64,000 nt of DNA from the NCBI RefSeq assembly GCF_014207255.1, contig NZ_JACHCZ010000001.1:2161378-2225377 (forward strand). The letters run 5' to 3'. Below the pieces are notes generated by a model. It was given only the letters and a program-made list of their open reading frames with translations. It did not search any database and was not told the DNA's origin. Shown piece by piece: positions 1-10,562 of this stretch. Origin of the DNA: Pseudomonas sp. JAI120 (lineage in GTDB: Bacteria; Pseudomonadota; Gammaproteobacteria; Pseudomonadales; Pseudomonadaceae). How positions within the stretch are numbered: position 1 is the first letter of the stretch; each line of letters begins with the position of its first letter. The translations under genes were made by a program, and so were the position numbers.

Positions 1-1301
<1,301 letters not shown>

Positions 1302-1403
1302 AATAGCGTCGCAATGGCGCAGTTTAAACGGATACTGGGGTTTTCGGCAGTCTGCAGAGCAGTGGCTCAATGGGCGCGACACATCACGTCGAGCGTGCAC
1401 ACT

Positions 1404-2384
1404 TCAACCGCGCTCGGACGGCACCGACGAGAGTTCGAACGGGCTGCTGCTGCGCCGCTGGTTGCGGTCTTCGCGAGGGGTGGCGCCAAAGAAGTTGCGG
1501 TAGGCGCTGGAGAAGTGCGGCCCCGAGGAGAAGCCGCAGGACAAGCCGATCTGGATGATCGACTTGCTGGTTTGCATAAGCATCTGGCGGGCCTTGTTCA
1601 GGCGCAGTTCCAGGTAGTACTGGCTGGGGACACGATTGAGGTACTGCTTGAAGATCCGTTCCAATTGTCGTCGCGACACGCACACGTGCTGGGCGATTTC
1701 ATCGGTGGTCAGGGGCTCTTCGATATTGGCTTCCATCAGCAACACTGCCTGGGTCAGCTTCGGATGGCTGGAGCCCAGGCGGTTTTGCAGCGGAATGCGC
1801 TGGCGCTCGCCGCCTTCGCGGATGCGCTCGACCACCAGTTCTTCGGAGACCGCACCGGCCAGCTCGGCACCGTGGTCACGGGCCAGTACCGCCAGCAGCA
1901 GGTCGAGTACCGACATGCCGCCGCAGGCGGTCAGGCGATCACGGTCCCAGTCGAACAGATGGCTGGTGGCGATGACCTTGGGGAAACGCTCGGCAAAATC
2001 ATCCTGCCAACGCCAGTGCACGGCGGCACGGTAGCCGTCGAGCAGGCCGAGTTGGGCCAACGGGTACACACCGGCCGACAAACCACCGATCACACAACCG
2101 GCCCGCACCAGTTGCTTGAGGGCGGTGCTCAGTTGCGAGGCGATCACGGCAGGCGGCTCGTCCGCCAACAGGAACAGTTTCTGGAAGCCTTCCAGCTTGC
2201 CGGCCCACGGTTCGCCCGGCAGTTGCCAGGCGCCTTCGGTGGCCGGCTCGGCGAGCAAAAACGACAGCTCGTAGACCACGTCCGGATGCACCCGCTGAGC
2301 AACGCGCAAGGCCTCCTCAGCCAGCGCAAGCGTGAGTGCCTTTGTGCTGGGCCAAATCAGGAAACCAATTTTGTGGGCGGTCAT
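1404..2384 (-). CDS. argR: AraC-family arginine-responsive regulator ArgR
   Basis: Transcription factor that controls arginine uptake and catabolism in Pseudomonas; unlike the E. coli ArgR it belongs to the AraC/XylS family. At 326 aa the N-terminal two thirds form a DJ-1/PfpI-like amidotransferase fold (GFLIWPSTKA at the start; the elbow GGLSAGVYP has Ser where active enzymes carry Cys, suiting a ligand-sensing role). The C-terminal 100 residues hold the double HTH (EIAQHVCVSRRQLERIF and IIQIGLSCGFSSGPHFSSAY). It lies between aotP and aruC as in P. aeruginosa, with its own 160-bp upstream gap containing a REP palindrome. Its likely targets, TGTCGC-N8-AA sites, are present upstream of aruC and aotJ in this window. 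Confidence 0.95.
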   Translation of the reverse strand: MTAHKIGFLIWPSTKALTLALAEEALRVAQRVHPDVVYELSFLLAEPATEGAWQLPGEPWAGKLEGFQKLFLLADEPPAVIASQLSTALKQLVRAGCVIGGLSAGVYPLAQLGLLDGYRAAVHWRWQDDFAERFPKVIATSHLFDWDRDRLTACGGMSVLDLLLAVLARDHGAELAGAVSEELVVERIREGGERQRIPLQNRLGSSHPKLTQAVLLMEANIEEPLTTDEIAQHVCVSRRQLERIFKQYLNRVPSQYYLELRLNKARQMLMQTSKSIIQIGLSCGFSSGPHFSSAYRNFFGATPREDRNQRRSSSPFELSSVPSERG

Positions 2385-2489
2385 GGAGTGCTATCCGAAG
2401 CGAAGAACGGTAATGAAGACAAAGGCCAATGCTAGCCCGTAAACCAACACAAAGCTTAAAAACGATAAAGATCCAATGTGGAGATCTAA

Positions 2490-2518
2490 TGTGGGAGGGA
2501 GCTTGCCCCCCTCCCACA
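2490..2518. repeat. REP-like extragenic palindrome
   Basis: GC-rich palindrome of the form TGTGGGAGGG-spacer-CCCTCCCACA in the aotP/argR gap. It is the same sequence type as the copy at 7236-7263, typical of dispersed repeats in fluorescens-group pseudomonads. It could also act as a weak bidirectional hairpin after aotP. Confidence 0.75.
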
Positions 2519-2543
2519 TAAAAGCAACTTCAGCAGCAAGGGA

Positions 2544-3308
2544 CTATTTCAAGCTGCCGGACAGGAACTGCTGCAACCGCTCGGACTGCGGGTTGACCAG
2601 CACTTCCCGCGGGTTGCCACGCTCTTCCACGATACCTTTGTGCAAGAACACCAGCTGGTTCGACACTTCACGGGCAAAACCCATTTCGTGGGTCACCACC
2701 ACCATGGTGCGGCCTTCCTGGGCCAGGTCCTGCATCACCTTGAGCACTTCGCCCACCAACTCGGGGTCGAGGGCCGAGGTGGGTTCGTCGAACAGCATCA
2801 CCTCCGGTTCCATCGCCAGGGCACGGGCAATCGCCACACGCTGCTGCTCGCCACCGGACATATGACCCGGGAACGCATCCTTGCGATGGCCCACGCCAAC
2901 CTTGGCCAAGTAGTGCTCGGCCTTTTCACGGGCGTCTTTTTTCGACATGCCCAGCACGTGCACCGGCGCTTCCATTACATTTTCAAGGGCGGTCATGTGC
3001 GACCACAGGTTGAAATGCTGGAACACCATCGACAGGCGCGAGCGCATGCGTTGCAGTTGTTTAGGGTCGGCGGCCTTCATGGCGCCGTCCTTGTTGGCCA
3101 CCAGTTTCAGCTCTTCGTTATTGAGCAGGATCTTGCCGGCGTGGGGTTGCTCCAGCAGATTGATGCAGCGCAAAAAGGTACTTTTGCCCGAACCACTGGA
3201 ACCGATGATGCTGATCACATCACCGGCCGCGGCGGCCAGGGACACGCCTTTGAGCACTTCATGACTGCCATAGCGTTTATGCAGGTCTTGGACTTCAAGT
3301 TTGTACAT
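2544..3308 (-). CDS. aotP: Arginine/ornithine ABC transporter ATP-binding protein
   Basis: Energises the AotJQMP importer for arginine and ornithine at the inner membrane. The 254-aa product has all ABC motifs: Walker A GSSGSGKST near residue 38, the signature LSGGEQQRV, and Walker B VMLFDEPTSALDP followed by the H-loop VVTHEMG. The ATG at 3308 (MYKLEVQDLHKRYG) was chosen because it gives the usual family N-terminus; an in-frame GTG five codons upstream (3323) is possible. It follows aotO by 27 bp and belongs to the aot operon. Confidence 0.94.
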   Translation of the reverse strand: MYKLEVQDLHKRYGSHEVLKGVSLAAAAGDVISIIGSSGSGKSTFLRCINLLEQPHAGKILLNNEELKLVANKDGAMKAADPKQLQRMRSRLSMVFQHFNLWSHMTALENVMEAPVHVLGMSKKDAREKAEHYLAKVGVGHRKDAFPGHMSGGEQQRVAIARALAMEPEVMLFDEPTSALDPELVGEVLKVMQDLAQEGRTMVVVTHEMGFAREVSNQLVFLHKGIVEERGNPREVLVNPQSERLQQFLSGSLK

Positions 3309-3335
3309 GCGGTCGGTTCTCACAAAAACAGGTGG

Positions 3336-4448
3336 TCAGTCGTTGAGCAAGCGCCCGTGACGCAGCGCTTCGCGCCCCGCCACCTTGGCCAGCCAGAAAC
3401 CCGCTTGGGCATAACGTAGCCGTTCAACGGCAAACAACACCCCCGAGGTGCCCGCGCAGATAATGCTCACGCGGTCTTCCAGGGGGTCAATCACTTCAAA
3501 AATCGGCTCGCCCTTCTCGATCCAGTCCCCGGCTTTACGCAGGTAACTGATCACCCCGGCATGGGGCGCGAACAGCAATTCGGTGCCTTCGAAGGGCACG
3601 CCTTCGCACGGTTCGTGTTGCGGCGCCGGCCATTCGCCCTTGATCAGGCCTTGTTCGGCGAGAAACGCGAGGATGCCTTCGGCGTGGAAGATCGCTTCGT
3701 CACGGCCCGTGTCCGCTTGACCGCCCAACTCCAGCGTCGTCGCCAGGCAGGCCAGCGGGACCTGCGCGTCGGGAAAGGCGCGGGACAGACGCAGCCACGG
3801 CAACGAGCAAGCCTCATCAAACGAGCTGCCACCGGAATCTTCCGCGAGCAAACCGACTGTCACATTCAAGTGCGCCGACAACGAACGCCACTGCGGCCAG
3901 TGCTGGGGCAGCGCGTACATGTGCAGCGCGGCTTCGGCGTCGCAGTGCAGGTCGAGGACGATGTCGGCGCTGCACGCATGGCTCAGCAGGATGCGCTGCA
4001 TGCCTTGCAACTGGCTGCCTGGCTCAGGCAATGCGTTGAGCACATCGGCCATCGCCTGGCGAATCATGCGCACGTTGGCGTGAGGGTCATCCCCCAGCTT
4101 GCCTGTGAGCAACTCGGCCACCGGCTCGCTCAACTCAACGAAATCGCGGTTGAAATTCTTGCCGCTGCCCACCTCAAAACGGCCCTGGTGGCTGCCTTGC
4201 AGCAGCTGGCCCAGGCCCATCGGGTTGGCCACCGGCACCAGTTCGATCACGCCGTTGAGGGCACCTTGCGCTTCAAGTTCGGCGAGGCGTTTTTTCAGCT
4301 CCCACGCGGCGCGCATGCCGGGCAATTCATCGGCGTGCAGGCTGGCCTGGATATAGGCCTTGCGCTCGCCGCTGCCAAAACGGAACACGCTCAGTTGGCG
4401 CTCGCAGCCCAGGTGGCCCCAGGGCAACAGGTGATCGATACGTTCCAT
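3336..4448 (-). CDS. aotO: Succinylglutamate desuccinylase/aspartoacylase-family protein AotO
   Basis: A 370-aa member of the M14-like AstE/AspA zinc hydrolase family encoded inside the arginine transport operon; its exact substrate in Pseudomonas is not established. Zinc-site elements are visible: SLHADELPGM (His-x-x-Glu) near residue 38 and DLHCDAEAALH near residue 165. A C-terminal biotinyl/lipoyl-like beta region is suggested by GVISYLRKAGDWIEKGEPIFEVIDP. The start is 1 bp after the aotM stop, implying coupled translation. The order aotJ-Q-M-O-P is that of P. aeruginosa, where this gene is dispensable for transport. Confidence 0.88.
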   Translation of the reverse strand: MERIDHLLPWGHLGCERQLSVFRFGSGERKAYIQASLHADELPGMRAAWELKKRLAELEAQGALNGVIELVPVANPMGLGQLLQGSHQGRFEVGSGKNFNRDFVELSEPVAELLTGKLGDDPHANVRMIRQAMADVLNALPEPGSQLQGMQRILLSHACSADIVLDLHCDAEAALHMYALPQHWPQWRSLSAHLNVTVGLLAEDSGGSSFDEACSLPWLRLSRAFPDAQVPLACLATTLELGGQADTGRDEAIFHAEGILAFLAEQGLIKGEWPAPQHEPCEGVPFEGTELLFAPHAGVISYLRKAGDWIEKGEPIFEVIDPLEDRVSIICAGTSGVLFAVERLRYAQAGFWLAKVAGREALRHGRLLND

Positions 4449-4449
4449 A

Positions 4450-5148
4450 TCAGTGCTTCCGTGGAGCCAGGTAGCTCAGCCAGCGGCGCTCGGCCAACTT
4501 GAACAGGCGTACCAGGATAAAGGTCAGGCACAGGTAGAACACGCCGGCGGTGATGTAGGCTTCGAACGGCAGGTAGAACTGCGCGTTCACCGTGCGCGCG
4601 GCACCGGTGATGTCGATCAGGGTGACGATAGAAGCAAGACTGGTGGTCTGCAGCATCATGATCACTTCGTTGCTGTACTGCGGCAGCGCGCGGCGCAGGG
4701 CCGACGGCAGCAGAATGCGGCGGTACAGCTTGTAGCGCGACATGCCCATGGCCTTGGCCGCTTCGATCTCGCCATTGGGGGTGGCCTTGAGGCTACCGGC
4801 AATGATCTCGGCGGTGTAGGCGCTGGTGTTGATCGCAAAGGCCAGGCACGCGCAGAAGGTCGCGCTGGACAGCAGCGGCCACAGGAAGCTCTCGCGCACC
4901 GCTTCGAACTGCGCCAGGCCGTAGTAGATCAGGAACAGCTGCACCAGCATCGGCGTGCCGCGGATCACGTAGGTGTAGAGCCAGGCCACGCCGTTGACGA
5001 CCGGTTGCTTGGACACACGCATCAAGCCCAGGGGCAAGGCGGCGAGCAGGCCGAAGAACAGCGAGATGGCGAGCAATTTCAGGGTGGTCAGCAGGCCGCC
5101 AAGGTACAGCGGCATGGCCTCCCAGATGACGTTGTAGTCGAAGATCAT
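4450..5148 (-). CDS. aotM: Arginine/ornithine ABC transporter permease AotM
   Basis: One of two inner-membrane permease subunits of the basic amino acid importer. At 232 aa it has the HisM/GlnP-type layout: a hydrophobic N-terminus (LYLGGLLTTLKLLAISLFFG), about five transmembrane segments, and the EAA loop EIEAAKAMGMSRYKLYRRILLP around residues 127-148 that contacts the ATPase. The ATG overlaps the aotQ stop by four bases (ATGA), so expression is translationally coupled. Confidence 0.94.
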   Translation of the reverse strand: MIFDYNVIWEAMPLYLGGLLTTLKLLAISLFFGLLAALPLGLMRVSKQPVVNGVAWLYTYVIRGTPMLVQLFLIYYGLAQFEAVRESFLWPLLSSATFCACLAFAINTSAYTAEIIAGSLKATPNGEIEAAKAMGMSRYKLYRRILLPSALRRALPQYSNEVIMMLQTTSLASIVTLIDITGAARTVNAQFYLPFEAYITAGVFYLCLTFILVRLFKLAERRWLSYLAPRKH

Positions 5149-5834
5149 AGATCAGCCGCCCTTACGCCTACCGAGTAGCGCTTCTCAAGATGACGCAAGG
5201 CCAGCAACGACACGCTGGTGATCACCAGGTACATCGCCGCCACTGCGAGGAAGAAGGTAAAAGGCTCGCGGGTGGCATCAGCCGCCTGCTTGGCCTTGAA
5301 CATCATGTCTTGCAGGCCCACCACCGAGATCAGCGCGGTGGCCTTGGTGAGTACCAGCCAGTTGTTGGTAAACCCGGGGATCGCCAGCCGGATCATCTGC
5401 GGCACCATCACCCGGAAAAACACCTGGAAGCTGCTCATGCCATACGCAAGGCCGGCTTCGGCCTGGCCCTTGGGGATGGCCATGAAGGCGCCACGGAAGG
5501 TTTCCGACAGGTAGGCGCCAAAGATGAAACCCAGGGTGCCGATACCGGCGGCCAAGGGGTTCAAGTCGATATAGTCGTCATAGCCGAGCATCGGCGCGAC
5601 GCGGTTAAGCAGGTCCTGACCACCGTAGAAAATCAGCAGGATCAGCACCAGGTCGGGGATCCCGCGGATCACCGTGGAGTACAAGTCACCCAGCCAGGCC
5701 AACCAGCGCACCGGCGACAGGCGTAACGCGACCCCGATCAGACCCAGAACAATGGCCAAGGCCATGGACGACAAGGCGAGCTGAAGCGTCAACCATGCGC
5801 CATCGAGGATGACGGCCCCGTAGCCTTTCAACAT
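5145..5834 (-). CDS. aotQ: Arginine/ornithine ABC transporter permease AotQ
   Basis: Second permease subunit, pairing with AotM. At 229 aa it has the same fold: a hydrophobic start (DGAWLTLQLALSSMALAIVLG), the RGIPDLVLILLIFYGG segment, and the EAA loop QAEAGLAYGMSSFQVFFRVMVP near residues 124-145. The ribosome site GAGGACC precedes the ATG. It lies 92 bp downstream of aotJ, and that gap holds a stem-loop followed by six T residues, which probably lowers permease expression relative to the binding protein. Confidence 0.94.
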   Translation of the reverse strand: MLKGYGAVILDGAWLTLQLALSSMALAIVLGLIGVALRLSPVRWLAWLGDLYSTVIRGIPDLVLILLIFYGGQDLLNRVAPMLGYDDYIDLNPLAAGIGTLGFIFGAYLSETFRGAFMAIPKGQAEAGLAYGMSSFQVFFRVMVPQMIRLAIPGFTNNWLVLTKATALISVVGLQDMMFKAKQAADATREPFTFFLAVAAMYLVITSVSLLALRHLEKRYSVGVRAADL

Positions 5835-5863
5835 GATTCAGGTCCTCGAAAAGGGGGATGAAA

Positions 5864-5904
5864 AAATGGCGCAAACCGCAGGAATTCTGTTGCTTGCGCC
5901 ATTT
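5864..5904 (-). terminator. Intra-operon stem-loop/attenuator between aotJ and aotQ
   Basis: Perfect 11-bp inverted repeat AAATGGCGCAA / TTGCGCCATTT with a 19-base loop. On the transcribed minus strand it is followed by a run of T (TTTTTT). Such partial terminators behind a periplasmic binding-protein gene usually give excess binding protein over the permeases and stabilise the upstream message; that role is inferred. Confidence 0.7.
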
Positions 5905-5926
5905 CAGGACAGACAGCTGCGAGTAC

Positions 5927-6712
5927 TTACTTGGCTTCAGGGCCGTAAATATCGAAGTTGAAGTACTTTTTCTCGATTTCTTTGTACTTGCCATTGGCAC
6001 GGATCGCGGCGATGGCAGCGTTGATACGGTCCAGGTTTTCCTTGTCGCCTTTGCGCACGGCGATGCCTACGCCGTCGCCGAAGTACTTGACGTCGGTGAA
6101 CGCCGGGCCGGTGAACGCATAGCCTTTACCGGCAGGCGTATCGAGGAAACCTTCCTGCAACAGGGTGGCGTCGGCCACGGTACCGTCGAGGCGACCGGCT
6201 TCCACGTCGAGGTAGATTTCGTTCTGCGAACTGTAAGGAACAACGGTGGCGCCTTTAGGTGCCAGGACTTCCTTGGCGAAACGGTCGTGGATCGAACCGC
6301 GCTGTACGCCGATCTTCTTGCCTTTGAGCTCATCCAGGCTGTCGCTGACCGCAGAGCCTTCCTTCAACACCAGGCGCGCTGGGGTCAGGTAGTAGCGGTT
6401 GGTGAAGTCCACGGACTTCTTGCGGTCTTCAGTGATGGACATGGACGACAGGATCGCGTCGATCTTGCGCACTTTCAAAGCCGGGATCAGGCCGTCGAAC
6501 TCTTGCTCGACCCAAGTGCACTTGACCTTCATCTCTTCGCACAAGGCGTTGCCGATGTCGTAGTCAAAACCGACGATGCTGCCATCCGGCGCCTTCGAGG
6601 CAAACGGAGGGTAAGCCGCTTCGATACCAATTTTCAGAGGCTTGCCTTCAGCGAAAGCCTGCATGGACAACACGGACAGCGCCAGGGCGCCCAACAGCAC
6701 GAGTTTCTTCAT
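5927..6712 (-). CDS. aotJ: Arginine/ornithine periplasmic binding protein AotJ
   Basis: Captures arginine and ornithine in the periplasm for AotQMP. The ATG at 6712 starts a classical signal peptide ([21 protein letters not shown], cleavage after AFA), so the longer in-frame extension to 6763 is rejected. The mature part is an SBP family 3 protein: [20 protein letters not shown], the [13 protein letters not shown] region, the arginine-contacting [16 protein letters not shown] segment, and [15 protein letters not shown] ribosome site GGAG precedes it. It is the first gene of the aot operon, with an ArgR half-site about 160-170 bp upstream. Confidence 0.95.
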   Translation of the reverse strand: MKKLVLLGALALSVLSMQAFAEGKPLKIGIEAAYPPFASKAPDGSIVGFDYDIGNALCEEMKVKCTWVEQEFDGLIPALKVRKIDAILSSMSITEDRKKSVDFTNRYYLTPARLVLKEGSAVSDSLDELKGKKIGVQRGSIHDRFAKEVLAPKGATVVPYSSQNEIYLDVEAGRLDGTVADATLLQEGFLDTPAGKGYAFTGPAFTDVKYFGDGVGIAVRKGDKENLDRINAAIAAIRANGKYKEIEKKYFNFDIYGPEAK

Positions 6713-6868
6713 CTTGGGACTCCATCGGTATAGGGCAAAACAGCAGTATGAGCCATGGCCCACGATGCGACTGAGTGAAACCGAATAGCGGTGCTGCGTC
6801 CTACGCGAGTGACTGCATGCGACGACGAGCGAGTGATCGGCATTCTAACGACAGGCCGGAAGCCGATA

Positions 6869-6884
6869 TTTCCTCAATGCGACA
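6869..6884 (-). promoter_or_regulatory. ArgR half-site upstream of aotJ
   Basis: Minus-strand reading TGTCGCATTGAGGAAA fits the Pseudomonas ArgR half-site TGTCGC-N8-AA. Weaker relatives (CGTCGCATGCAGTC, AGTCGCATCGTG) lie closer to aotJ. The remainder of 6713-7235 shows no convincing gene; it is the upstream region of aotJ. Confidence 0.6.
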
Positions 6885-7235
6885 ACAATTTACAGAAGCA
6901 CTGAGAAAGCGGTTCCAGCACATTGACAGCCTCTGGATTTTATGCAGAGACAAAAGATATTAAACCTGTTGATGCTGCAAATTGCGGGCCTATTATTCGC
7001 AAACCCTTCTAGCACGGCAAGTGTGGCGTTTAATCTTATTGCCGGGGGTGTCTAAAGCGCGGTTTTTCGGGGCATAAGCGTAGCCCTTTGCCTCATGTTT
7101 GGGCGGTGGGTTACACATTTGTGCCACTCGGTAACATTCAGAAACCTCCTACGCAAAAAACCGATATTTATTGGACTGGTGGTCATGCGGATCTGTCAGA
7201 CCCTCCCCCATACCCACCTTGGAATGAAATCCAAA

Positions 7236-7263
7236 TGTGGGAGGGGGCTTGCCCCCTCCCACA
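7236..7263. repeat. REP-like extragenic palindrome
   Basis: Perfect palindrome TGTGGGAGGGGGCTTG with its mirror image, the second copy in this window of the fluorescens-group REP type (see 2490-2518). It lies between the acsA terminator and the aotJ upstream region. Confidence 0.8.
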
Positions 7264-7292
7264 GGGGATCTCCAGTGGTTTTGAGAAACCAC

Positions 7293-7327
7293 AAAAAAGC
7301 CCCACTCGGCATACACCGAATGGGGCT
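7293..7327 (-). terminator. Rho-independent terminator of acsA
   Basis: Minus-strand stem AGCCCCATTCGG / CCGAGTGGGGCT with a 6-base loop, followed by a T-rich tail (TTTTTTG). It lies just past the acsA stop codon. Confidence 0.85.
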
Positions 7328-7346
7328 CTTTCCCACCTACCCCGCC

Positions 7347-9302
7347 TTACGCGACGTTCATGGTCTTGTGGGTCTCAATTAAATGCGCCACTACGCCTGG
7401 GTCCGCCAGGGTGGAAATATCGCCCAAGCCGTCGTACTCGGCCGTGGCAATCTTGCGCAGGATACGCCGCATGATTTTCCCCGAGCGCGTCTTCGGCAAG
7501 CCCGGTGCCCACTGGATCACGTCCGGCGAGGCAATCGGCCCGATTTCCTTGCGCACCCAGTTCTTCAGCTCCAGGCGCAGGGCTTCGGTGGGTTCTTCGC
7601 CATTCTTCAGGGTCACGTACACATAGATGCCCTGGCCCTTGATGTCGTGGGGCACACCCACCACCGCCGCTTCGGCGACTTTAGGGTGGGCAACCATGGC
7701 GCTTTCGATCTCGGCGGTGCCCATGCGGTGGCCGGATACGTTCAACACGTCATCCACACGGCCGGTGATCCACCAGTAGCCATCCTCATCGCGACGGGCG
7801 CCGTCACCGGTGAAGTACATGCCACGGAAGGTCTTGAAGTACGTGTCGACAAAACGGTCATGGTCGCCGTACAGGGTACGGGCCTGGCCTGGCCACGAGT
7901 CGAGAATCACCAGGTTGCCTTCGGCGGCGCCTTCGATGATGTTGCCCAGGTTGTCCACCAGCGCCGGCACCACGCCGAAGAACGGCCGTGCGGCAGAACC
8001 CGGCTTGAGTGCATGGGCACCCGGCAGCGGGCTCATCAGGGTGGCGCCGGTTTCGGTCTGCCACCAGGTGTCGACGATCGGGCAACGGGATTGGCCGACG
8101 TTCTTGTAGTACCAGTCCCACGCTTCCGGGTTGATCGGCTCACCCACCGAACCCAACAGGCGCAGGCTGCTGCCATCGACGCCTTCGCAGGCGGCGGTGC
8201 CGGAAGCCATCATCGCGCGGATCGCGGTCGGGGCGGTGTAGAGGATATTGACCTTGTGCTTGTCGACGATCTTGCCCACCCGGGTGATGTCCGGGTAGTT
8301 CGGTACGCCTTCGAACAGCAAGGTGGTCGCGCCATTGGCCAGCGGGCCGTAGACAATATACGTGTGGCCGGTGACCCAGCCGACGTCGGCGGTGCACCAG
8401 TAGACTTCGCCCGGGCGGTAGTCGAATACGCGCTCGTGGGTCAGGGCGGCGTACAACAGGTAGCCGCCGGTGGTGTGCTGCACGCCTTTAGGCTTGCCGG
8501 TGGAACCGGAGGTGTAGAGGATGAACAACGCTTCTTCGGCGCCCATCTCTTTTGGCGCACACACAGTGCCCGCCACTTTCATCAGGTCTTCGTACCAGAT
8601 GTCGCGATGCTGGTTCCACTTGATCGAACCATTGGTGCGCTTGCACACAATGACCTTCTGGATGCTGCTGGTTTCCGGGTTGGTCAGCGCGTCGTCGACG
8701 TTGGCCTTCAGCGGAATTTTCTTACCAGCGCGAATGCCTTCATCGGCAGTGATCACCACCTTCGACTTACAGTCGATGATGCGACCGGCCAGGGCCTCCG
8801 GCGAGAAACCGCCAAACACCACGGAATGGATCGCGCCAATGCGGGTACACGCCAGCATGGCGACCACGGCTTCGGGGATCATCGGCATATAGATGGTCAC
8901 CACGTCGCCGCGGTGCACATCCTGGCCGCGCAGGGCGTTGGCGAACTTGCAGACTTCCTCGTGCAGCTCGCGGTAGGTGATGGTGCGGCTCTCGGCCGGG
9001 TCATCGCCCTCCCAGATGATCGCCGCCTGGTCGCCGCGCTCGGCGAGGTGACGGTCCAGGCAGTTGTAGGAAACGTTCAGGGTGCCATCGGCGAACCACT
9101 TGATGTCGACATGGTGATCGTCGAAAGAGGTCTGCTTCACCGCGGTGAAAGGCTTGACCCAGTCAAGGCGCTTGGCTTGCTCGCGCCAGAAACCATCGGG
9201 GTTGACCACCGACTGCTGGTACATGGCCTTGTAGGTTGCCTCGTCGGTCAGCGTGTTGGCTGCTACTTCGGGGCGAACGGGGTACAGGGAAGCCGCACTC
9301 AT
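7347..9302 (-). CDS. acsA: Acetyl-CoA synthetase
   Basis: Cytoplasmic AMP-forming acetate--CoA ligase (acetate + ATP + CoA to acetyl-CoA), used for growth on acetate and ethanol. It has the full family length of 651 aa. Motifs: the P-loop-like [14 protein letters not shown] near residue 265, the core motif [16 protein letters not shown] near residue 410, the hinge [18 protein letters not shown] near residue 525, and the C-terminal [14 protein letters not shown] whose lysine (about 609) is the conserved acetylation target. It ends in a strong terminator and is monocistronic. The roughly 400 bp upstream (9303-9713) carries no gene and is the shared upstream region with the divergent DUF2790 gene. 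Confidence 0.97.
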   Translation of the reverse strand: MSAASLYPVRPEVAANTLTDEATYKAMYQQSVVNPDGFWREQAKRLDWVKPFTAVKQTSFDDHHVDIKWFADGTLNVSYNCLDRHLAERGDQAAIIWEGDDPAESRTITYRELHEEVCKFANALRGQDVHRGDVVTIYMPMIPEAVVAMLACTRIGAIHSVVFGGFSPEALAGRIIDCKSKVVITADEGIRAGKKIPLKANVDDALTNPETSSIQKVIVCKRTNGSIKWNQHRDIWYEDLMKVAGTVCAPKEMGAEEALFILYTSGSTGKPKGVQHTTGGYLLYAALTHERVFDYRPGEVYWCTADVGWVTGHTYIVYGPLANGATTLLFEGVPNYPDITRVGKIVDKHKVNILYTAPTAIRAMMASGTAACEGVDGSSLRLLGSVGEPINPEAWDWYYKNVGQSRCPIVDTWWQTETGATLMSPLPGAHALKPGSAARPFFGVVPALVDNLGNIIEGAAEGNLVILDSWPGQARTLYGDHDRFVDTYFKTFRGMYFTGDGARRDEDGYWWITGRVDDVLNVSGHRMGTAEIESAMVAHPKVAEAAVVGVPHDIKGQGIYVYVTLKNGEEPTEALRLELKNWVRKEIGPIASPDVIQWAPGLPKTRSGKIMRRILRKIATAEYDGLGDISTLADPGVVAHLIETHKTMNVA

Positions 9303-9713
9303 CTTTCTTACCTCGGTGACATAGTTGTTGTTGTATGACCCAGTTGTATCCGGGGTGAGCCTATAGAACCATTCGACGATGGTAGTAACAAGACCCTACA
9401 AAATGCCCTGCTATCCCCGTTTGCCGCTCTGGCCCGCAGCCTGCGGGGCTTTGCGGGTAGGTGAAAAAACCTTTACCACGGGATTGTTACAAAAACCGCC
9501 AATAGTCTTTATCAAAAGCACGGGTATATGAATATAACCCGCAGGCCTAGAATCACTTCCGCCAACCAAGGCATTGTGATTAACACAACAGTGATTAACA
9601 ACGTAACAGCCCCCACGAAGGCACGTTAATCCGAACTAACCAACCCTAAGTTACACACGTGGCCTCACAAGGGCCCCGTGGCCCCTTTCGCCCTGAAGAA
9701 GGTAAGTAAAGAA

Positions 9714-9983
9714 ATGAAAGCTCTCGTAGTTATGGCCCTCAGCAGCTTGTGCGCCACCGCCGCCCTGGCCGACGAGGCCCCGACCGAGCTGGCCGGCCAG
9801 AACGCCCCGATTGTTGAGGATTACACCTACAGCACCAAGCTGGATGTGGCCAAAGTATTGTCCATGAGCACGATTCCGGAAGTTTGCGAAGTTGTACCGG
9901 TGAAGATGGAATATGAAGATTCCCAAGGTCAGCGTCATATCCTTAATTACCATGTCATGGGTAATGGTTGCTCTAACGGATAA
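9714..9983 (+). CDS. Small periplasmic DUF2790-family protein
   Basis: An 89-aa secreted protein of the DUF2790 family, common in Pseudomonas and without a defined function. The ATG at 9714 starts a clear signal peptide (MKALVVMALSSLCATAALA) cleaved before DEAPTEL; the longer reading from 9678 would bury the signal and is rejected. Two cysteines in the mature part (one in EVCEVVP, one in NGCSNG) could form a disulphide. It is divergent from acsA and is followed at 10021-10042 by a 9-bp-stem hairpin. Family members are often induced with copper or by two-component systems; nothing in this sequence shows that directly. Confidence 0.85.
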   Translation: MKALVVMALSSLCATAALADEAPTELAGQNAPIVEDYTYSTKLDVAKVLSMSTIPEVCEVVPVKMEYEDSQGQRHILNYHVMGNGCSNG

Positions 9984-10020
9984 CAACTTCGTTAGTTAGA
10001 ACAGACCCGGATCTTATTCG

Positions 10021-10042
10021 CCGCAAGAAATCGTTCTTGCGG
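10021..10042 (+). terminator. Hairpin downstream of the DUF2790 gene
   Basis: Inverted repeat CCGCAAGAA / TTCTTGCGG around a 4-base loop, 37 bp past the stop codon. No T-run follows, so it is at best a weak terminator or a stabilising hairpin. Confidence 0.4.
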
Positions 10043-10076
10043 CAAAGAACCGGCCCCAGGCACGACACGCGGTAAA

Positions 10077-10108
10077 GGTGGAAGGGGCTTGCTCCCGATA
10101 GCGGTCGT
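10077..10108. repeat. Degenerate dispersed-repeat remnant
   Basis: GGTGGAAGGGGCTTGCTCCC followed by GATAGCGG resembles one arm and the core of the common fluorescens-group extragenic repeat (GTGGGAG-GGGCTTGCTCCCGATAGCGG), but the second arm is missing. Confidence 0.45.
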
Positions 10109-10296
10109 CACTCAGCCCAGGCCCTCCCTTCCTGCCCTCAAAAAGCCCTCCTCTCCCCACCACGATAAATAGCCCACCGCCCGTCAAAAATTTCCTACCC
10201 CATCAACCCCCCGCAAACCCTCACTCTGGCTCAAATAGCCGCCTTTTTGTCTCTGATCCGAGACCATCCGCCGCAACACAAAGCCGAATTTTTCCC

Positions 10297-10302
10297 TATA
10301 AT
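10297..10302 (+). promoter_or_regulatory. Candidate -10 box of the nrdB promoter
   Basis: A consensus TATAAT lies 261 bp upstream of nrdB in a non-coding 580-bp stretch; the -35 region 17 bp upstream is poor (near CAACAC). I found no convincing NrdR box in 10110-10560. Confidence 0.35.
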
Positions 10303-10562
10303 GCGCGGGTAAATCGGGCCTGCAATATCCCTTTACACTGGGACGAAGAGCCAAACCTTGAGCCCGCGCGGGAGCATGCACCTGTCGCTCCGCCCCTCAA
10401 GCCTCACGCAGAGCACCCGTTACCCAATTCCGTTTATTTGCCTGCGCGAGCTGTTGCAACAAACGATTCCTTAAGATCCACCGGGCCCTGGGGCCGTGTG
10501 AACACCCAACCATCCGGTTTCACACGCGCACCTTTGAGCCCTCACGCAGGAGACGACACGTC

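Noticed and set aside
3561..4502. Long plus-strand frames opposite aotO, acsA, aruC and nrdB
   Set aside because: Typical mirror frames of GC-rich genes; no start signals or family features, and the opposite strand carries well-recognised proteins.
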